NCBI RefSeq assembly: GCF_900215355.1
Contig: NZ_OBEA01000001.1
Coordinates: forward strand, 434,001-498,000
Length of the DNA: 64,000 nucleotides
Origin: Pseudooceanicola antarcticus
Lineage (GTDB): Bacteria; Pseudomonadota; Alphaproteobacteria; Rhodobacterales; Rhodobacteraceae
Direction: 5' to 3'
In this document: piece by piece, positions 50,435-61,093 of the stretch
How the letters are laid out: the number at the start of each line of letters is the position of its first letter
Position numbering within the stretch: position 1 is the stretch's first letter
The notes under the pieces: generated by a model
The model's input: the letters and a program-made list of their open reading frames with translations, nothing else
Databases searched by the model: none
Told to the model about the DNA's origin: nothing
Position numbers and translations under genes: made by a program

Positions 50435-52690
50435 CTACTTGACCTTGCAGGCGGCCATGATGGCCATGTTGAGGATGTCGTTGACGGTCGAGCCGGTCGA
50501 GCAGATCTGCACCGGCTTGTCGACGCCCGAGAGGATCGGACCGATCACCGTGGCGCCCGCCATCTCCTGCATCATCTTCACCGAAATCGAGGCCGAGTGC
50601 CGCGCCGGGACCACCAGGATATTGGCGTTGTCGCTGAGCCGCGCGAAGGGGTAATGGGCCCGCGACTTGGCGTTGAGCGCCACGTCCACGGTCATCTCGC
50701 CTTCAAACTCGAAATCGACGCCGCGCTTCTCCAGCACCTTCGGTGCCAGGTGCATCTTCTCGGCCCGCTCCGAGACCGGGTAGCCGAAGGTCGAGAAGCT
50801 GACGAAGGCCACGCGCGGTTCCAGCCCCAGGTCGCGGGCGACCTCGGCAGAGCGCTCGGCGATATCGGCCAGGTCGTTCTCGTCCGGCCATTCATGCACC
50901 AGCGTGTCCGAGATCAGCACGATGCGCCCGTTCAGCAGCACGGCGGTGGTGCCGACAGCCCCATCCGAGGGCCCGGCATCGAAGACGTGGTTGATCAGCT
51001 CCATCACATGGGCCGACTTGCGGGTCGCGCCGGTGACCATGGCGTCGACATGGCCATGGGCCAGCATCAGCGCCGAGAAGACATGCCGGTCACGCGCTGC
51101 AAGGCGGTGCACGTCTTGCTGGTCCATCCCCTTGCGCTGCAGGCGCTCGTAGAGGAAATCCTTGTAGTCCTGCAGGTATTCCGTGTTGGCCGCGTTGACG
51201 ACCTTCAGCTCGCCCACCGCATCGCCCAGGCCTGCGGCGCGCAGCTTCTCTTCCACGTCGGCCTCGCGGCCCACCACCAGTGCCTCGCCCAGCCCGTTGC
51301 GCTGGTAGCTGACGGCGGCGCGCAGCACGCGCGGGTCGTCACCCTCGGCGAACAGCATCCGGGCCTGGGCATGACGTGCGCGGGCATGCAGGGCGCGCAG
51401 CATCGAGGCGGTCGGGTCCAGGCGCGCCTTCAGCTGCTGTTCATAGCCGTCCATGTCGACGATGGGACGCCGCGCGGCGCCGGTCTCCATCCCCGCCTGG
51501 GCGACGGCGGGCGGGATCACGTAGATCAGGCGCGGGTCGAAGGGCGTGGGGATGATGTAATCGCGGCCGAAGGACAGCGCCTTGCCATAGGCCATGGCGA
51601 CCTCGTCGGGCACATCCTGACGGGCCAGCTTGGCCAGCGCTTCAGCGCAGGCGATCTTCATCTCGTCATTGATGGCGCGAGCGTGGATATCCAGCGCGCC
51701 ACGGAACAGGTACGGGAAGCCCAGCACGTTGTTGACCTGGTTCGGGTAATCCGAACGGCCGGTGGCGACGATCACGTCCTCGCGCACCTCGTGCACCTCT
51801 TCCGGGGTGATCTCGGGGTCGGGGTTGGCCATGGCGAAGATCACCGCATTGGCCCCCATGGATTTCACCATCTCCTGGGTCACGGCACCCTTCACGGACA
51901 CCCCCAGGAAGACATCGGCCCCCTCCATCGCCTCGGCCAGCGTGCGGGCGCTGGTATTGGCGGCATGGGCCGATTTCCACTGGTTCATGCCTTCCTTGCG
52001 GCCCTGGTAGATCACGCCCTTGGTGTCGCACATGATGCAATTGTCATGACGCGCGCCCATGGACTTCAGCAGTTCGAGACAGGCGATGCCGGCGGCCCCT
52101 GCCCCGTTGAGCACGATCTTCACCTCTTCGATCTTCTTGCCGCTGATATGCAGCGCGTTGATCAGGCCGGCGGCACAGATCACGGCGGTGCCGTGCTGGT
52201 CGTCGTGGAAGACGGGGATATCGCATTCTTCCTTCAGGCGCTGCTCGATGATGAAACACTCGGGCGCCTTGATGTCTTCCAGGTTGATGCCGCCGAAGGT
52301 CGGCGCCATCAGCCGCACGGCCTTGATGATCTCTTCGGGGTCCTCGGTGTCCAGCTCGATGTCGATCGAGTTCACGTCGGCGAAACGCTTGAAGAGCACC
52401 GACTTGCCCTCCATCACCGGCTTCGAGGCCAGCGCGCCGAGGTTGCCGAGGCCCAGAACGGCGGTCCCGTTCGACACGACCGCCACAAGGTTGCCCTTGT
52501 TGGTATAGTCATAGGCGGTCTCGGGGTTCTCGAAGATCTCTTCGCAGGGCACCGCCACGCCGGGGCTGTAGGCCAGGGAAAGATCCCGCTGCGTGGTCAT
52601 CGGTACCGAGGCCTTGATCTCGAACTTGCCCGGTGTGGGCTCGAGGTGAAACGCCAGTGCGTCTTCGCGGCTGATCCGGCTCTTGGACAT
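50435..52690 (-). CDS. maeB: NADP-dependent malic enzyme with phosphotransacetylase-like domain
   Basis: Oxidatively decarboxylates malate to pyruvate. The 751-aa protein has an N-terminal malic enzyme (about 1-420; SLAYSPGVAVPC, VSNGTAVLGLGNLGA, VLNGAGAAGIA) and a C-terminal phosphotransacetylase-like domain (about 430-751; GPILSG) typical of MaeB, which is regulatory rather than catalytic in E. coli. Divergent from mutS. With glcB it shows C4/acetate metabolism. Confidence 0.98.
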   Translation of the reverse strand: MSKSRISREDALAFHLEPTPGKFEIKASVPMTTQRDLSLAYSPGVAVPCEEIFENPETAYDYTNKGNLVAVVSNGTAVLGLGNLGALASKPVMEGKSVLFKRFADVNSIDIELDTEDPEEIIKAVRLMAPTFGGINLEDIKAPECFIIEQRLKEECDIPVFHDDQHGTAVICAAGLINALHISGKKIEEVKIVLNGAGAAGIACLELLKSMGARHDNCIMCDTKGVIYQGRKEGMNQWKSAHAANTSARTLAEAMEGADVFLGVSVKGAVTQEMVKSMGANAVIFAMANPDPEITPEEVHEVREDVIVATGRSDYPNQVNNVLGFPYLFRGALDIHARAINDEMKIACAEALAKLARQDVPDEVAMAYGKALSFGRDYIIPTPFDPRLIYVIPPAVAQAGMETGAARRPIVDMDGYEQQLKARLDPTASMLRALHARARHAQARMLFAEGDDPRVLRAAVSYQRNGLGEALVVGREADVEEKLRAAGLGDAVGELKVVNAANTEYLQDYKDFLYERLQRKGMDQQDVHRLAARDRHVFSALMLAHGHVDAMVTGATRKSAHVMELINHVFDAGPSDGAVGTTAVLLNGRIVLISDTLVHEWPDENDLADIAERSAEVARDLGLEPRVAFVSFSTFGYPVSERAEKMHLAPKVLEKRGVDFEFEGEMTVDVALNAKSRAHYPFARLSDNANILVVPARHSASISVKMMQEMAGATVIGPILSGVDKPVQICSTGSTVNDILNMAIMAACKVK

Positions 52691-52814
52691 GGGTGCTCTC
52701 CCTTAACGGCTCAAGCGTCTTACACAACGTCAGCCAACCCGACAACAGGTCCAGGTTTCACCTTTCACCCGGCGGCTGCCACTTGTAGATTGCCCCAAAG
52801 ACCTGAGGGGCCCC

Positions 52815-55469
52815 ATGAGCACAGCAGCCAGCGTCACGCCGATGATGGCGCAATTTCTTGAGATAAAAGAACAATATCCGCACGCCCTGCTGTTCTACCG
52901 CATGGGTGATTTCTACGAGATGTTCTTTGCCGATGCCGAAGCCGCCGCAAGTGCGCTGGACATCGCCCTGACCAAACGCGGCAAGCACCTGGGCGAGGAC
53001 ATCCCGATGTGCGGCGTGCCGGTTCATGCCGCCGAGAACTACCTTCTGACGCTGATCCGCAAGGGCTTTCGCGTCGCCGTCTGCGAGCAGATGGAGGACC
53101 CCGCCGAGGCCAAGAAGCGCGGCAGCAAGTCGGTGGTGCGCCGCGACGTGGTGCGGCTGGTCACGCCGGGCACGCTGACCGAGGATTCCCTGCTGGAGGC
53201 CCGTCGCCACAACTTCCTGGCGGCCTTTGCCACCGTGCGTGGCGAAAGCGCCCTGGCCTGGGTCGATATCTCGACCGGGGCGTTTCACGTGATGCCCATG
53301 GCGGCGGTGAAGCTGGGGCCCGAGCTGGCCCGGCTCAGCCCCTCCGAGTTGCTGGTCAGCGAGGCCGACGAGGCCGAGGCGCGCGAGCTGGTCGATGACT
53401 TCGGCATCTCTCTGACCCCCCTGTCGCGTGGCAGCTTCGACAGCTCCGGCGCGCAGACCCGGCTGACCGATCTCTTCAAGGTGGGCACGCTGGAAAGCTT
53501 CGGCAGCTTCTCGCGCGCCGAGGTCTCGGCCATGGGGGCCGTGGTCGACTACCTGGAGATCACCCAGAAGGGCAAGCTGCCCCTGCTGCGCCCGCCGCAG
53601 CGCGAGGCGCTGGATGGCAATGTGCAGATCGACGCCGCCACCCGCCGCAACCTGGAAATCACCCATGCGATGAACGGCGCCCGCGCCGGATCGCTGCTGT
53701 CCTCGATCGACCGCACGGTGACCGCCGTCGGTGCCCGGCTGCTGGAACGGCGCATCTCGTCTCCGTCCCGTGCGCTGCCGGTGATCACCGCGCGGCTGGA
53801 TGCGGTGGATTTCGCCTGCGACCACACCCGCCTCTCAGAGGATCTGCGCGACAGCCTGCGCAAGGTGCCCGACCTCGACCGCGCGCTCTCGCGCCTGTCG
53901 CTGGACCGGGGCGGCCCGCGTGACCTAGCCGCGATCCGCAACGCCCTGGGCCAGGCCGAGGTTCTGGCGGCGCGCCTGTCGGATGCGCAACTGCCCTCCC
54001 TACTGGCGGAAAGCGCGCAGGGCCTCTCTGGCCAGGAAGAGCTGCTGGCCCTTCTCGACGCCGCCCTCGTCGCCGAACCGCCCCTGCTGGCCCGCGACGG
54101 CGGCTTCATTGCGCCGGGCTACGATCAGGAGCTGGACGAGGTGCGCCGCCTGCGCGACGAAGGCCGCGGCGTCATCGCCTCGATGCAGAGCCAATACGCC
54201 GAAGAGACCGGTATCTCCTCGCTGAAGATCAAGCATAACAACGTGTTGGGCTACTTCATCGAGGTCACCGCGACCCATGCGGACAAGATGCTGAACCCGC
54301 CCCATTCGGACGCCTTCAAGCATCGCCAGACCACCGCCAACCAGGTGCGTTTCACCACGCCCGAGCTGACCTCGCTCGAGACGCGCATCCTGAATGCCGC
54401 CGGTCAGGCCCAAAGCATCGAGCTGCGGCTCTACGGCCAGCTGCGCGAGGCCATCCTTGACGCCGCGCCCGAGATCACCCGCCTTTCCCGCGCGCTGGCC
54501 GAGTTCGACCTGGCGACCGCGCTGGCCGACCTGTCCCGCGCCGAGGACTGGGTGCGCCCGCGCGTCGACATGTCCCGCCGGCTGGAGATCGAGGGCGGCC
54601 GCCACCCCGTCGTGGAACAGGCGCTGAAGCGGGAAGGCGCGCCCTTCATCGCCAATGACTGCGCCCTGCTGCCCGCCGGCGAGGCCGCCGCGATCTGGTT
54701 GCTGACCGGCCCCAACATGGCCGGTAAGTCGACCTTCCTGCGCCAGAACGCGCTGATCGCCCTGCTGGCCCAGATGGGCAGCCATGTGCCCGCGACCACC
54801 GCCCATATCGGCCTGGTCAGCCAGATCTTCAGCCGCGTCGGTGCCAGCGACGACCTTGCCCGTGGCCGCTCGACCTTCATGGTCGAGATGGTGGAAACCG
54901 CCGCCATCCTCAACCAGGCCGACGACCGCGCGCTGGTGATCCTGGACGAGATCGGCCGCGGCACCGCCACCTATGACGGCCTCTCGATCGCCTGGGCCAC
55001 CATGGAACACCTGCACGAGGTCAACCGCGCCCGCGCCCTCTTCGCCACCCATTACCACGAGATGACCGAGCTCTCGAAACGCCTCGACGGGGTGGAAAAC
55101 GCCACCGTCACCGTGCGCGAACACGAGGGCGAGGTGATCTTCATGCACGAGGTCCGAATGGGTGCGGCGGATCGCTCTTACGGGGTGCAGGTGGCCAAGC
55201 TGGCGGGCCTGCCCGAGAGCGTGGTCAACCGTGCGCGCGAGGTGCTGGCCTCGCTCGAGGACAGCGACCGCAAGGGCGCGGGCCCCAAGGCGGTGATCGA
55301 CGATCTGCCGCTCTTTGCCGCAGCACCCGCCCCTGCCCCCGCCCAGGCGAAAGTGCCCGAACACATCCGCGCCGTGGCCGAGCTGCTTGAGGGCGTGACG
55401 CCCGACGACCTCTCGCCCCGCGAGGCGCTGGAGGTGCTGTATCGGCTGAAGGACGCCTCACGCGGGTGA
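52815..55469 (+). CDS. mutS: DNA mismatch repair protein MutS
   Basis: Recognises mispairs and starts repair with MutL. The 884-aa protein has the mismatch-reading Phe-x-Glu within [11 protein letters not shown] near residue 34-42, the connector and lever domains, and the ATPase with Walker [10 protein letters not shown] at residues 632-640 and Walker [18 protein letters not shown]-terminal segment for tetramer formation follows. Divergent from maeB. Confidence 0.99.
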   Translation: MSTAASVTPMMAQFLEIKEQYPHALLFYRMGDFYEMFFADAEAAASALDIALTKRGKHLGEDIPMCGVPVHAAENYLLTLIRKGFRVAVCEQMEDPAEAKKRGSKSVVRRDVVRLVTPGTLTEDSLLEARRHNFLAAFATVRGESALAWVDISTGAFHVMPMAAVKLGPELARLSPSELLVSEADEAEARELVDDFGISLTPLSRGSFDSSGAQTRLTDLFKVGTLESFGSFSRAEVSAMGAVVDYLEITQKGKLPLLRPPQREALDGNVQIDAATRRNLEITHAMNGARAGSLLSSIDRTVTAVGARLLERRISSPSRALPVITARLDAVDFACDHTRLSEDLRDSLRKVPDLDRALSRLSLDRGGPRDLAAIRNALGQAEVLAARLSDAQLPSLLAESAQGLSGQEELLALLDAALVAEPPLLARDGGFIAPGYDQELDEVRRLRDEGRGVIASMQSQYAEETGISSLKIKHNNVLGYFIEVTATHADKMLNPPHSDAFKHRQTTANQVRFTTPELTSLETRILNAAGQAQSIELRLYGQLREAILDAAPEITRLSRALAEFDLATALADLSRAEDWVRPRVDMSRRLEIEGGRHPVVEQALKREGAPFIANDCALLPAGEAAAIWLLTGPNMAGKSTFLRQNALIALLAQMGSHVPATTAHIGLVSQIFSRVGASDDLARGRSTFMVEMVETAAILNQADDRALVILDEIGRGTATYDGLSIAWATMEHLHEVNRARALFATHYHEMTELSKRLDGVENATVTVREHEGEVIFMHEVRMGAADRSYGVQVAKLAGLPESVVNRAREVLASLEDSDRKGAGPKAVIDDLPLFAAAPAPAPAQAKVPEHIRAVAELLEGVTPDDLSPREALEVLYRLKDASRG

Positions 55470-55488
55470 GGCAGGAAAGGATAAGGTC

Positions 55489-56691
55489 ATGGAAATAAAA
55501 GATATTCTCTCCCATCCCGGGGTACAGCGCGCGCAGGATCTGCTGCGGGCCGACCATGACCGCATGGTGGAAGAGATCGTCACCCTGACCGAGATCCCCG
55601 CGCCCCCCTTCATGGAAGAGGAAAAGGCCATGGCCTATGCCGAGATGCTGCGCGAGGCCGGTCTGGAAGACGTGCAGATCGACGGCATCGGCAATGCCCA
55701 TGGCATCTACCGGGGCTCGGGCAATGGCGCCATGGTGGCCGTCGCCGCGCATCTGGATACGGTCTTTCCCGAGGGCACCGATGTCACCGTGCGCCGCGAG
55801 GGCACCAAGCTGTTCGCGCCGGGCGTCGGGGATGACACCCGTGCGCTGGCGGTGAACCTGTCGATCATCCGCGCCATGAAGGCCGCCGGGATCACGCCGC
55901 AGAACGATATCCTCTTCGTCGGCAACGTCGGTGAGGAAGGCGTGGGCGACCTGCGCGGCATCCGCTACCTCTTCAACGAGAACCCGCTGGGGCCGCAGAT
56001 CGGCAGCTTCTTCACCGTCGACGGGCTGGAGACGCCCGAGCTGGTGGATCGCGGCGTCGGCTCCTACCGCTACCGGGTCACCTTCGAGGGTCCGGGCGGG
56101 CACAGCTTCGGCGATTTCGGCATCGTGAACCCGGCCAATGCCCTGGCCGAGTTCGCCGCAGGTTTCGCCCGTATCGACGTGCCGGAAGAGCCGAAGACCA
56201 CGCTGAACCTGTCGATCCTCGGCGGCGGCACCTCGATCAACGCGATCCCGGAACAGGTCTACGTGGATATCGACATGCGCTCGGTCGATCCGCAGGCGCT
56301 GGATGCACTGGATGCGCAGATGCGCGAACTGGTCGAGGGCGCACTGGCTCTGGAGAACAGCCGCAACGACACCGCCAAGGGCGAGGTCACCGCGCGCTTT
56401 GATGTGCTGGGCAACCGCCCCGCAGGTCGTACCGCACCGGAAGAGGCGATCCACAAGGCCAGCGCCGACGCCGTCCGCGCCTTCGGCTTCGAGCCGGCCT
56501 TCCGCGTCAGCTCGACCGATGCCAATATCCCCATGTCGCTGGGTGTGCCGGCGATCTGCATCGGTTCCGGCGGCACCGGTGGCCGGGCCCATACGCTGGA
56601 TGAATGGATCGACACCGAGCCCGAGCTGAGCCTGCGCGGGATCTACGCCGTTATGGCCGCGATCCTCTCCATGGCGGGGCTGGAGGCCTGA
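55489..56691 (+). CDS. M20-family metallopeptidase
   Basis: A 400-aa dizinc peptidase/amidohydrolase. Metal ligands are visible as His88-x-Asp90 (AHLDT), Asp115 (GVGDD), and Glu149/Glu150 (GEEG) with the glutamate acting as base; a lid domain with GPGGHSFGDFG follows. The closest recalled types are peptidase T-like exopeptidases. 19 nt after mutS, so it could be in one operon. Confidence 0.9.
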   Translation: MEIKDILSHPGVQRAQDLLRADHDRMVEEIVTLTEIPAPPFMEEEKAMAYAEMLREAGLEDVQIDGIGNAHGIYRGSGNGAMVAVAAHLDTVFPEGTDVTVRREGTKLFAPGVGDDTRALAVNLSIIRAMKAAGITPQNDILFVGNVGEEGVGDLRGIRYLFNENPLGPQIGSFFTVDGLETPELVDRGVGSYRYRVTFEGPGGHSFGDFGIVNPANALAEFAAGFARIDVPEEPKTTLNLSILGGGTSINAIPEQVYVDIDMRSVDPQALDALDAQMRELVEGALALENSRNDTAKGEVTARFDVLGNRPAGRTAPEEAIHKASADAVRAFGFEPAFRVSSTDANIPMSLGVPAICIGSGGTGGRAHTLDEWIDTEPELSLRGIYAVMAAILSMAGLEA

Positions 56692-56693
56692 AA

Positions 56694-56722
56694 AAGGCGC
56701 CTCCGGGAAACCGGGGCGCCTT
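56694..56722 (-). terminator. GNRA-loop hairpin, terminator of grpE (possibly bidirectional)
   Basis: AAGGCGCC faces GGCGCCTT with an inner CCGG-GAAA-CCGG and one bulged T. On the minus strand five Ts follow (56691-56695 as A run), which fits the end of grpE; on the plus strand only TTCT follows for the peptidase. Confidence 0.7.
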
Positions 56723-56737
56723 CTGGGATCTGGTGAG

Positions 56738-56782
56738 GGGGGCTCTGCCCCCATCCGCTCTGCGGATTCCCCCGCAGTATTT
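56738..56782 (-). repeat. Dispersed intergenic repeat, copy 2
   Basis: Reverse complement of copy 1: GGGGGC-TCT-GCCCCC hairpin (56738-56752), then ATCCGCTCTGCGGATTCCCCC and the GCAGTATTT tail. The order and spacing match the copy at 22785-22829, in opposite orientation. Confidence 0.65.
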
Positions 56783-56839
56783 GTGGCCATCGGATAGAAG
56801 GAAGAGCCTCTTTCATCTATCCGATGGCTGAAAATACTG
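56773..56839. repeat. Imperfect 24-bp inverted repeat with GCAGTATTT ends
   Basis: The left arm starts GCAGTATTT and ends CCATCGGATAG; the right arm mirrors it with three mismatches, around a 19-nt loop. This forms a long hairpin 130 nt after the peptidase stop; it resembles palindromic elements scattered in related genomes, a point from memory and not tested. Confidence 0.7.
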
Positions 56840-56872
56840 CCGCCGGAGGCTTCGCCCCTGCAGGGGGCGAAA

Positions 56873-57430
56873 TCAGCCGGTGAAGCTGGAGACGCCCACC
56901 TGCGCGGGGCGCAGAAGGCGGTCGTGCAGCATGAAGCCTTCGGCAGAGACCTGGATGATCTCTCCGGCCTTGGTGCCGGGCACCGGGGCCTCGAACATGG
57001 CTTCGTGGACGTTCGGGTCGAACTTGTCGCCAACCTCAGGCGCGATCGGCTCGATGCCGTGCTTGCGGAAGGTGTTCAGCAGCTCGCGCATGGTCAGCTC
57101 GATGCCCTCGAACAGCGGCGCGTTCTCTTCGGTCTTCTCGCCCATGGCTTCGACCGCGCGCTTGAGGTTGTCGTAGACCGGCAGCATGTCGCGCGACAGC
57201 TTGGTGCCGCCGTAGTTCTCGGCTTCCTTGCGCTGCTTGTCGGCACGCTTGCGGGCGTTCTCGGCATCCGCCAGAGCCCGCATCCACTTGTCCTTCATCT
57301 CGTCGCGCTCGGCGCGCAGGGCCTCGATCTCGGCCTCGTCGTCGTCGATCTCTTCGACCTCGACCTCATAGGCCTCGGCTTCGGCCTGTTCGATATCGTC
57401 CAGGAACTCTTCGTCCTTCGGCTCTGCCAT
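56873..57430 (-). CDS. grpE: Nucleotide exchange factor GrpE
   Basis: Drives ADP release from DnaK. The 185-aa protein has an acidic N-terminus, a long coiled-coil (about 30-90) and a C-terminal beta domain with HEAMFEAPVPGTKAGEIIQV, the family signature. 18 nt after hrcA. Its chaperone partners are at the other end of the window. Confidence 0.97.
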   Translation of the reverse strand: MAEPKDEEFLDDIEQAEAEAYEVEVEEIDDDEAEIEALRAERDEMKDKWMRALADAENARKRADKQRKEAENYGGTKLSRDMLPVYDNLKRAVEAMGEKTEENAPLFEGIELTMRELLNTFRKHGIEPIAPEVGDKFDPNVHEAMFEAPVPGTKAGEIIQVSAEGFMLHDRLLRPAQVGVSSFTG

Positions 57431-57448
57431 CTCTCACCTCTTATCGGC

Positions 57449-58507
57449 CTAGCGCCGGTCGGTCAGCATCCGCCCGACCAGCTGCGCCGTGTAATCAACA
57501 ATCGGAACGATGCGCCCGTAGTTGAGCCGCGTGGGCCCAATCACACCGACCGCACCGATGATCTTCCGGTCAGCGTTCATATATGGAGAGACCACCAGAG
57601 AGGAACCCGAAAGTGAGAAAAGTTTGTTCTCGGACCCAATAAAAATTCGGACTCCCTCGCCCTCTTCGGTCAGTTCCAGGAATTCGGCGATGTCGCGCTT
57701 GCGCTCGAGGTCGTCAAAGAGCGACCGGATGCGATCCAGGTCCTCGGACTCCTGCGCGTTCAGCAGATTCGAGCGGCCGCGGACGATCAGCCGTTCGCCG
57801 AAATCGCCCTCTCCCTCCCACATGGCGGCACCGCTTTCCACCAGCTCGCGGGCCAGCCCGTCGATCTGCTGACGCCGCGCCTCTATTTCACGTGAAACAG
57901 CCGACTTCGCCTCAGAGAGCGTCTTGCCCTCGAGCGCGGCGTTGAGGAAATTCGCCGCCTCGCGCATCGAGCTGGGGGTCTGTCCCGGCGGCGGGGTGAA
58001 AAGACGGTTCTCGACATGGCCATCGCCGAAGACCAGCACCACCAGCGCGCGCTCGGGGCCCAGGCTGACGAATTCGATATGCTTGATCGGCGCCTCGTGC
58101 TTGGGCGTCAGCACCAGCGAGGCGCCATGGGTCGCCAGGCTCAGCGCCGAGCCGATGCGGTCCAGCAGGCCGCCCATGTCTCCGCCATTGCCCACCGTGG
58201 CGTCGATCTTCTGGCGCTCGCTGGGGTCGAGGTCGCCCACCTCCAGCAACCCGTCGACGAACATGCGCAGCCCCTGCTGCGTCGGGATGCGCCCGGCGCT
58301 GACATGGGGGCTGTCCAGCAGCCCGAGGTACTCGAGGTCCTGCATGACGTTGCGGATGGTGGCGGCCGAGACCTTCTCGCTCATCACGCGGGTCAGCGTG
58401 CGTGAGCCGACGGGCTCGCCGTTCTCGAGATACCCTTCGACAACCCGCCGGAAGACCTCCCGCGAGCGGTCGTTCATCTCTTCGAGGATCGAATTCTTGT
58501 CTGGCAT
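57449..58507 (-). CDS. hrcA: Heat-inducible transcription repressor HrcA
   Basis: Repressor of groESL-type chaperone operons through CIRCE elements. The 352-aa protein has an N-terminal winged helix ([25 protein letters not shown]) and the HrcA-specific C-terminal part ([31 protein letters not shown]). The ATG at 58507 was chosen because the -10 box of the promoter overlaps the upstream ATG at 58531. No CIRCE sequence (TTAGCACTC-N9-GAGTGCTAA) was seen in the window. A parS-like site is embedded in the gene. Confidence 0.96.
   Translation of the reverse strand: MPDKNSILEEMNDRSREVFRRVVEGYLENGEPVGSRTLTRVMSEKVSAATIRNVMQDLEYLGLLDSPHVSAGRIPTQQGLRMFVDGLLEVGDLDPSERQKIDATVGNGGDMGGLLDRIGSALSLATHGASLVLTPKHEAPIKHIEFVSLGPERALVVLVFGDGHVENRLFTPPPGQTPSSMREAANFLNAALEGKTLSEAKSAVSREIEARRQQIDGLARELVESGAAMWEGEGDFGERLIVRGRSNLLNAQESEDLDRIRSLFDDLERKRDIAEFLELTEEGEGVRIFIGSENKLFSLSGSSLVVSPYMNADRKIIGAVGVIGPTRLNYGRIVPIVDYTAQLVGRMLTDRR
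57884..57899. promoter_or_regulatory. parS-like site inside hrcA (one mismatch)
   Basis: TATTTCACGTGAAACA differs at one position (A for G, position 2) from the perfect palindrome at 63736. It lies 5.8 kb away from that site, inside hrcA codons for a SAVSREIE segment. ParB-binding sites commonly cluster near the origin and can lie inside genes. Confidence 0.6.
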
Positions 58508-58529
58508 CAGGTCTCTCTTGCAGACAGCC

Positions 58530-58557
58530 ATTAAAGTCGGACCCGCGCAAAGGTCAA
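58530..58557 (-). promoter_or_regulatory. Sigma-70 type promoter of hrcA
   Basis: On the minus strand TTGACC (58557-58552) and TTTAAT (58535-58530) have a 16-nt spacer. Transcription would begin near 58522, 15 nt before the chosen hrcA ATG. No RpoH-type motif is seen here. Confidence 0.5.
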
Positions 58558-58616
58558 CGGGGCTTGCCTTACCGGGTCATGCCTGCCTATCACGGCGGCA
58601 AGCGAAAGGGGTTATC

Positions 58617-59333
58617 ATGCGACCGTCTGGAAGAGATTTAAGCGAAATGCGTCCGGTTTCAATCGAGACCGGGGTCACGAAACACGCAGAGGGCTCTTGC
58701 CTGATCAAGGTGGGCGACACCCATGTGCTGTGTACAGCCACCCTGGAAGAGCGCGTGCCGCCCTTCGTCAAGGGATCGGGCCTGGGCTGGGTAACGGCGG
58801 AATACGGCATGCTGCCGCGGTCCACGACCTCGCGCATGCGCCGCGAAGCCGCCGCCGGCAAGCAGGGCGGAAGAACCGTTGAAATTCAACGCCTTATTGG
58901 TCGATCCCTGCGGGCGGGCGTGGATCGCGTTGCCTTGGGCGAACGCCAGATCACCGTCGATTGCGATGTCATCCAGGCCGATGGCGGCACCCGCTGTGCC
59001 TCGATCACCGGCGGCTGGGTGGCGCTGAAACTGGCCGTCAACAAGCTGCTGAAGACCGGCGCCATCACCAGCGATCCGCTGGTCGATCCGGTGGCCGCTG
59101 TCTCTTGCGGCATCTACGCCGGTCAGCCGGTCCTGGACCTCGATTATCCCGAGGACAGCGAAGCGGGCGTGGATGGCAACTTCATCCTCACCGGCTCGGG
59201 CAAGCTGATCGAAGTGCAGATGTCGGCCGAGGGTTCGGTCTTCTCGCGCGACCAGATGAACCAGCTGATGGACCTCGCCGAGAAGGGCGTGGCAGAGCTG
59301 GTCGCCGCCCAGAAAGCCGCGGTCGATGCGTAA
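58617..59333 (+). CDS. rph: Ribonuclease PH
   Basis: A phosphorolytic 3' exoribonuclease that trims tRNA precursors. The 238-aa protein has [12 protein letters not shown] and [18 protein letters not shown] and the metal site region [18 protein letters not shown]. The ATG at 58617 starts [15 protein letters not shown]. Its stop overlaps the rdgB start by 8 nt. Divergent from hrcA by 109 nt. Confidence 0.98.
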   Translation: MRPSGRDLSEMRPVSIETGVTKHAEGSCLIKVGDTHVLCTATLEERVPPFVKGSGLGWVTAEYGMLPRSTTSRMRREAAAGKQGGRTVEIQRLIGRSLRAGVDRVALGERQITVDCDVIQADGGTRCASITGGWVALKLAVNKLLKTGAITSDPLVDPVAAVSCGIYAGQPVLDLDYPEDSEAGVDGNFILTGSGKLIEVQMSAEGSVFSRDQMNQLMDLAEKGVAELVAAQKAAVDA

Positions 59334-59931
59334 GTTCGACGGGCAGAAACTGGTCCTGGCCAGCCACAACAAGGGCAAGCTCCGCGAGATCGCGGAGCTT
59401 CTGGCCCCCTACGGGATCGAGGTCAGCTCGGCCGCCGATCACGGGCTGGAAGAGCCGGTCGAAGACCAGGATACCTTCGTCGGCAATGCCCGCATCAAGG
59501 CGCATTACGCCGCCAAGGCCACCGGCCTGCCGGCGCTGAGCGATGACAGCGGCATTACCGTCGACGCCCTGGACGGCGCGCCGGGGGTCTACACCGCCGA
59601 TTGGGCCGAAACGCCCAATGGCCGTGATTTCCCGATGGCGATGAAGAAAACATGGGACGCGCTGGAGGCCAAGAACGCCCCCTACCCGCGCACCGCGGCC
59701 TTCAACTGCACCTTCTGTCTCGCCTGGCCCGATGGCCATGACGAGATCTTTGCGGGCATCTGCAAAGGCAAGGTCGAATGGCCCATGCGCGGCGAAGAAG
59801 GTCATGGCTATGACCCGATCTTCGTCCCCGAGGGCTACGACCAGACCTTCGGTGAAATGGATGCCGCCGAAAAGAACCGCATCAGCCACCGCGCCGATGC
59901 CTTTGCCAAGCTCAAGGCCTGCTTTGAGTGA
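59326..59931 (+). CDS. rdgB: XTP/dITP diphosphatase
   Basis: Removes non-canonical purine nucleotides. The 201-aa protein begins with [18 protein letters not shown] (the substrate loop SHNKGK), has [16 protein letters not shown] and GVYTADWAE. Start overlaps rph by 8 nt; stop overlaps hemW by 8 nt. Part of the rph-rdgB-hemW operon. Confidence 0.98.
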   Translation: MRKFDGQKLVLASHNKGKLREIAELLAPYGIEVSSAADHGLEEPVEDQDTFVGNARIKAHYAAKATGLPALSDDSGITVDALDGAPGVYTADWAETPNGRDFPMAMKKTWDALEAKNAPYPRTAAFNCTFCLAWPDGHDEIFAGICKGKVEWPMRGEEGHGYDPIFVPEGYDQTFGEMDAAEKNRISHRADAFAKLKACFE

Positions 59932-61090
59932 GCATCAGGAGGATTGGCGGAACGCCGGCTTCGGGATCTACGTCCACTGGCCGTTCTGCCAATCCAAATG
60001 CCCCTACTGCGACTTCAACTCCCACGTCTGGGAACGCGTCGACCAGGGCCGCTGGCTGAAATCCTACATTTCCGAGCTTGAACGCTATGCCGCCCTGACG
60101 CCGGGCCGCGTGGTGCAATCGGTCTTCTTCGGCGGTGGCACGCCCTCACTGATGGAGCCCGCCACGGTGGACGGGATTCTGTCAACGATCAGAAGGCTTT
60201 GGCCCCAGGCGAACGAGGTCGAGGTGACGCTGGAAGCCAACCCGACCTCCATCGACGCGGGCCGTTTCCAGGGCTACGCCATGGCCGGCGTCAACCGCGT
60301 CTCGATGGGCTTCCAGGCGATGAACGACGAGGATCTGCGCCGCCTCGGCCGGCTGCACTCGGTCGACGAGGCCCTGCGCGCCTTCGACATCGCCCGCAAC
60401 CAGTTCGAGCGCGTCTCCTTCGACCTGATCTATGCCCGCCAGAAGCAGACCCTGGCCGCCTGGGAGGCCGAGCTGGACCGCGCCCTGTCCCTGGCCATCG
60501 ACCACCTGTCGCTCTACCAGCTGACGATTGAAGACGGCACCGCCTTCGGCGACCGCTACAAGCGCGGCGGCCTCAGGGACCTGCCCGAGGAAGACCTGGC
60601 CGCCGACATGTGGGAGCTGACCCAAGAGGTCACCGCCGCCCACGGGTTCGAGAACTACGAAGTCAGCAACCACGCCCGCGACGGCGCCCGCTCGCGGCAC
60701 AATGTCCTTTACTGGCGCTACGGCGATTACATCGGTGTCGGCCCCGGTGCCCATGGCCGCGTCACCCTGGACGGTCACCGCCACGCCACCGAGCAACCCC
60801 GCGCCCCCGGCAAGTGGCTTGAGCGCGCCGAGGCCGGAAATGCCGACTCGCTCGTCGAGGCATTAACTGGACAGGAACAGGCTGAGGAATACCTTCTGAT
60901 GGGGCTCCGACTGCGCGAAGGCATCGATCTGAACCGGTTCGAGAGATTGAGCTCAGCGCCGATCAACGGGTCCCAGGTCGATGAACTTTGCGAGAGAGAG
61001 CTTCTGAAACTGGAAAATCGACGGATTTTCGTTACAGATCAAGGACGTATGCTTCTCAACGCCGTGATAAACAAACTGCTGGATTCGTAG
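59924..61090 (+). CDS. hemW: Radical SAM heme chaperone HemW
   Basis: A radical SAM protein that handles haem insertion, not coproporphyrinogen oxidation. The cluster motif is Cys22-x3-Cys26-x2-Cys29 in [12 protein letters not shown], with Phe after the third Cys, as in HemW, where HemN has a fourth Cys. The 388-aa length fits if translation starts at TTG 59924; no ATG is available before residue 77 or so. Overlaps the rdgB end by 8 nt. Confidence 0.93.
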   Translation: MSEHQEDWRNAGFGIYVHWPFCQSKCPYCDFNSHVWERVDQGRWLKSYISELERYAALTPGRVVQSVFFGGGTPSLMEPATVDGILSTIRRLWPQANEVEVTLEANPTSIDAGRFQGYAMAGVNRVSMGFQAMNDEDLRRLGRLHSVDEALRAFDIARNQFERVSFDLIYARQKQTLAAWEAELDRALSLAIDHLSLYQLTIEDGTAFGDRYKRGGLRDLPEEDLAADMWELTQEVTAAHGFENYEVSNHARDGARSRHNVLYWRYGDYIGVGPGAHGRVTLDGHRHATEQPRAPGKWLERAEAGNADSLVEALTGQEQAEEYLLMGLRLREGIDLNRFERLSSAPINGSQVDELCERELLKLENRRIFVTDQGRMLLNAVINKLLDS

Positions 61091-61093
61091 AAA

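Larger units (their letters stand above)
56692..56872. other. Spacer with repeat elements between peptidase and grpE
   Basis: No gene. It holds the hairpin at 56694-56722, a second copy of a dispersed GC-rich element at 56738-56782, and a 24-bp imperfect inverted repeat starting in GCAGTATTT and ending in AAATACTGC around 56773-56840. Confidence 0.7.

Noticed and set aside
56693-56872. Possible mobile element or transposase fragment near grpE
   Set aside because: Inverted repeats are present, but no transposase-coding frame or target duplication was seen.
57431-58620. CIRCE operator for HrcA
   Set aside because: No TTAGCACTC-N9-GAGTGCTAA or close variant is present near hrcA, grpE or dnaK.
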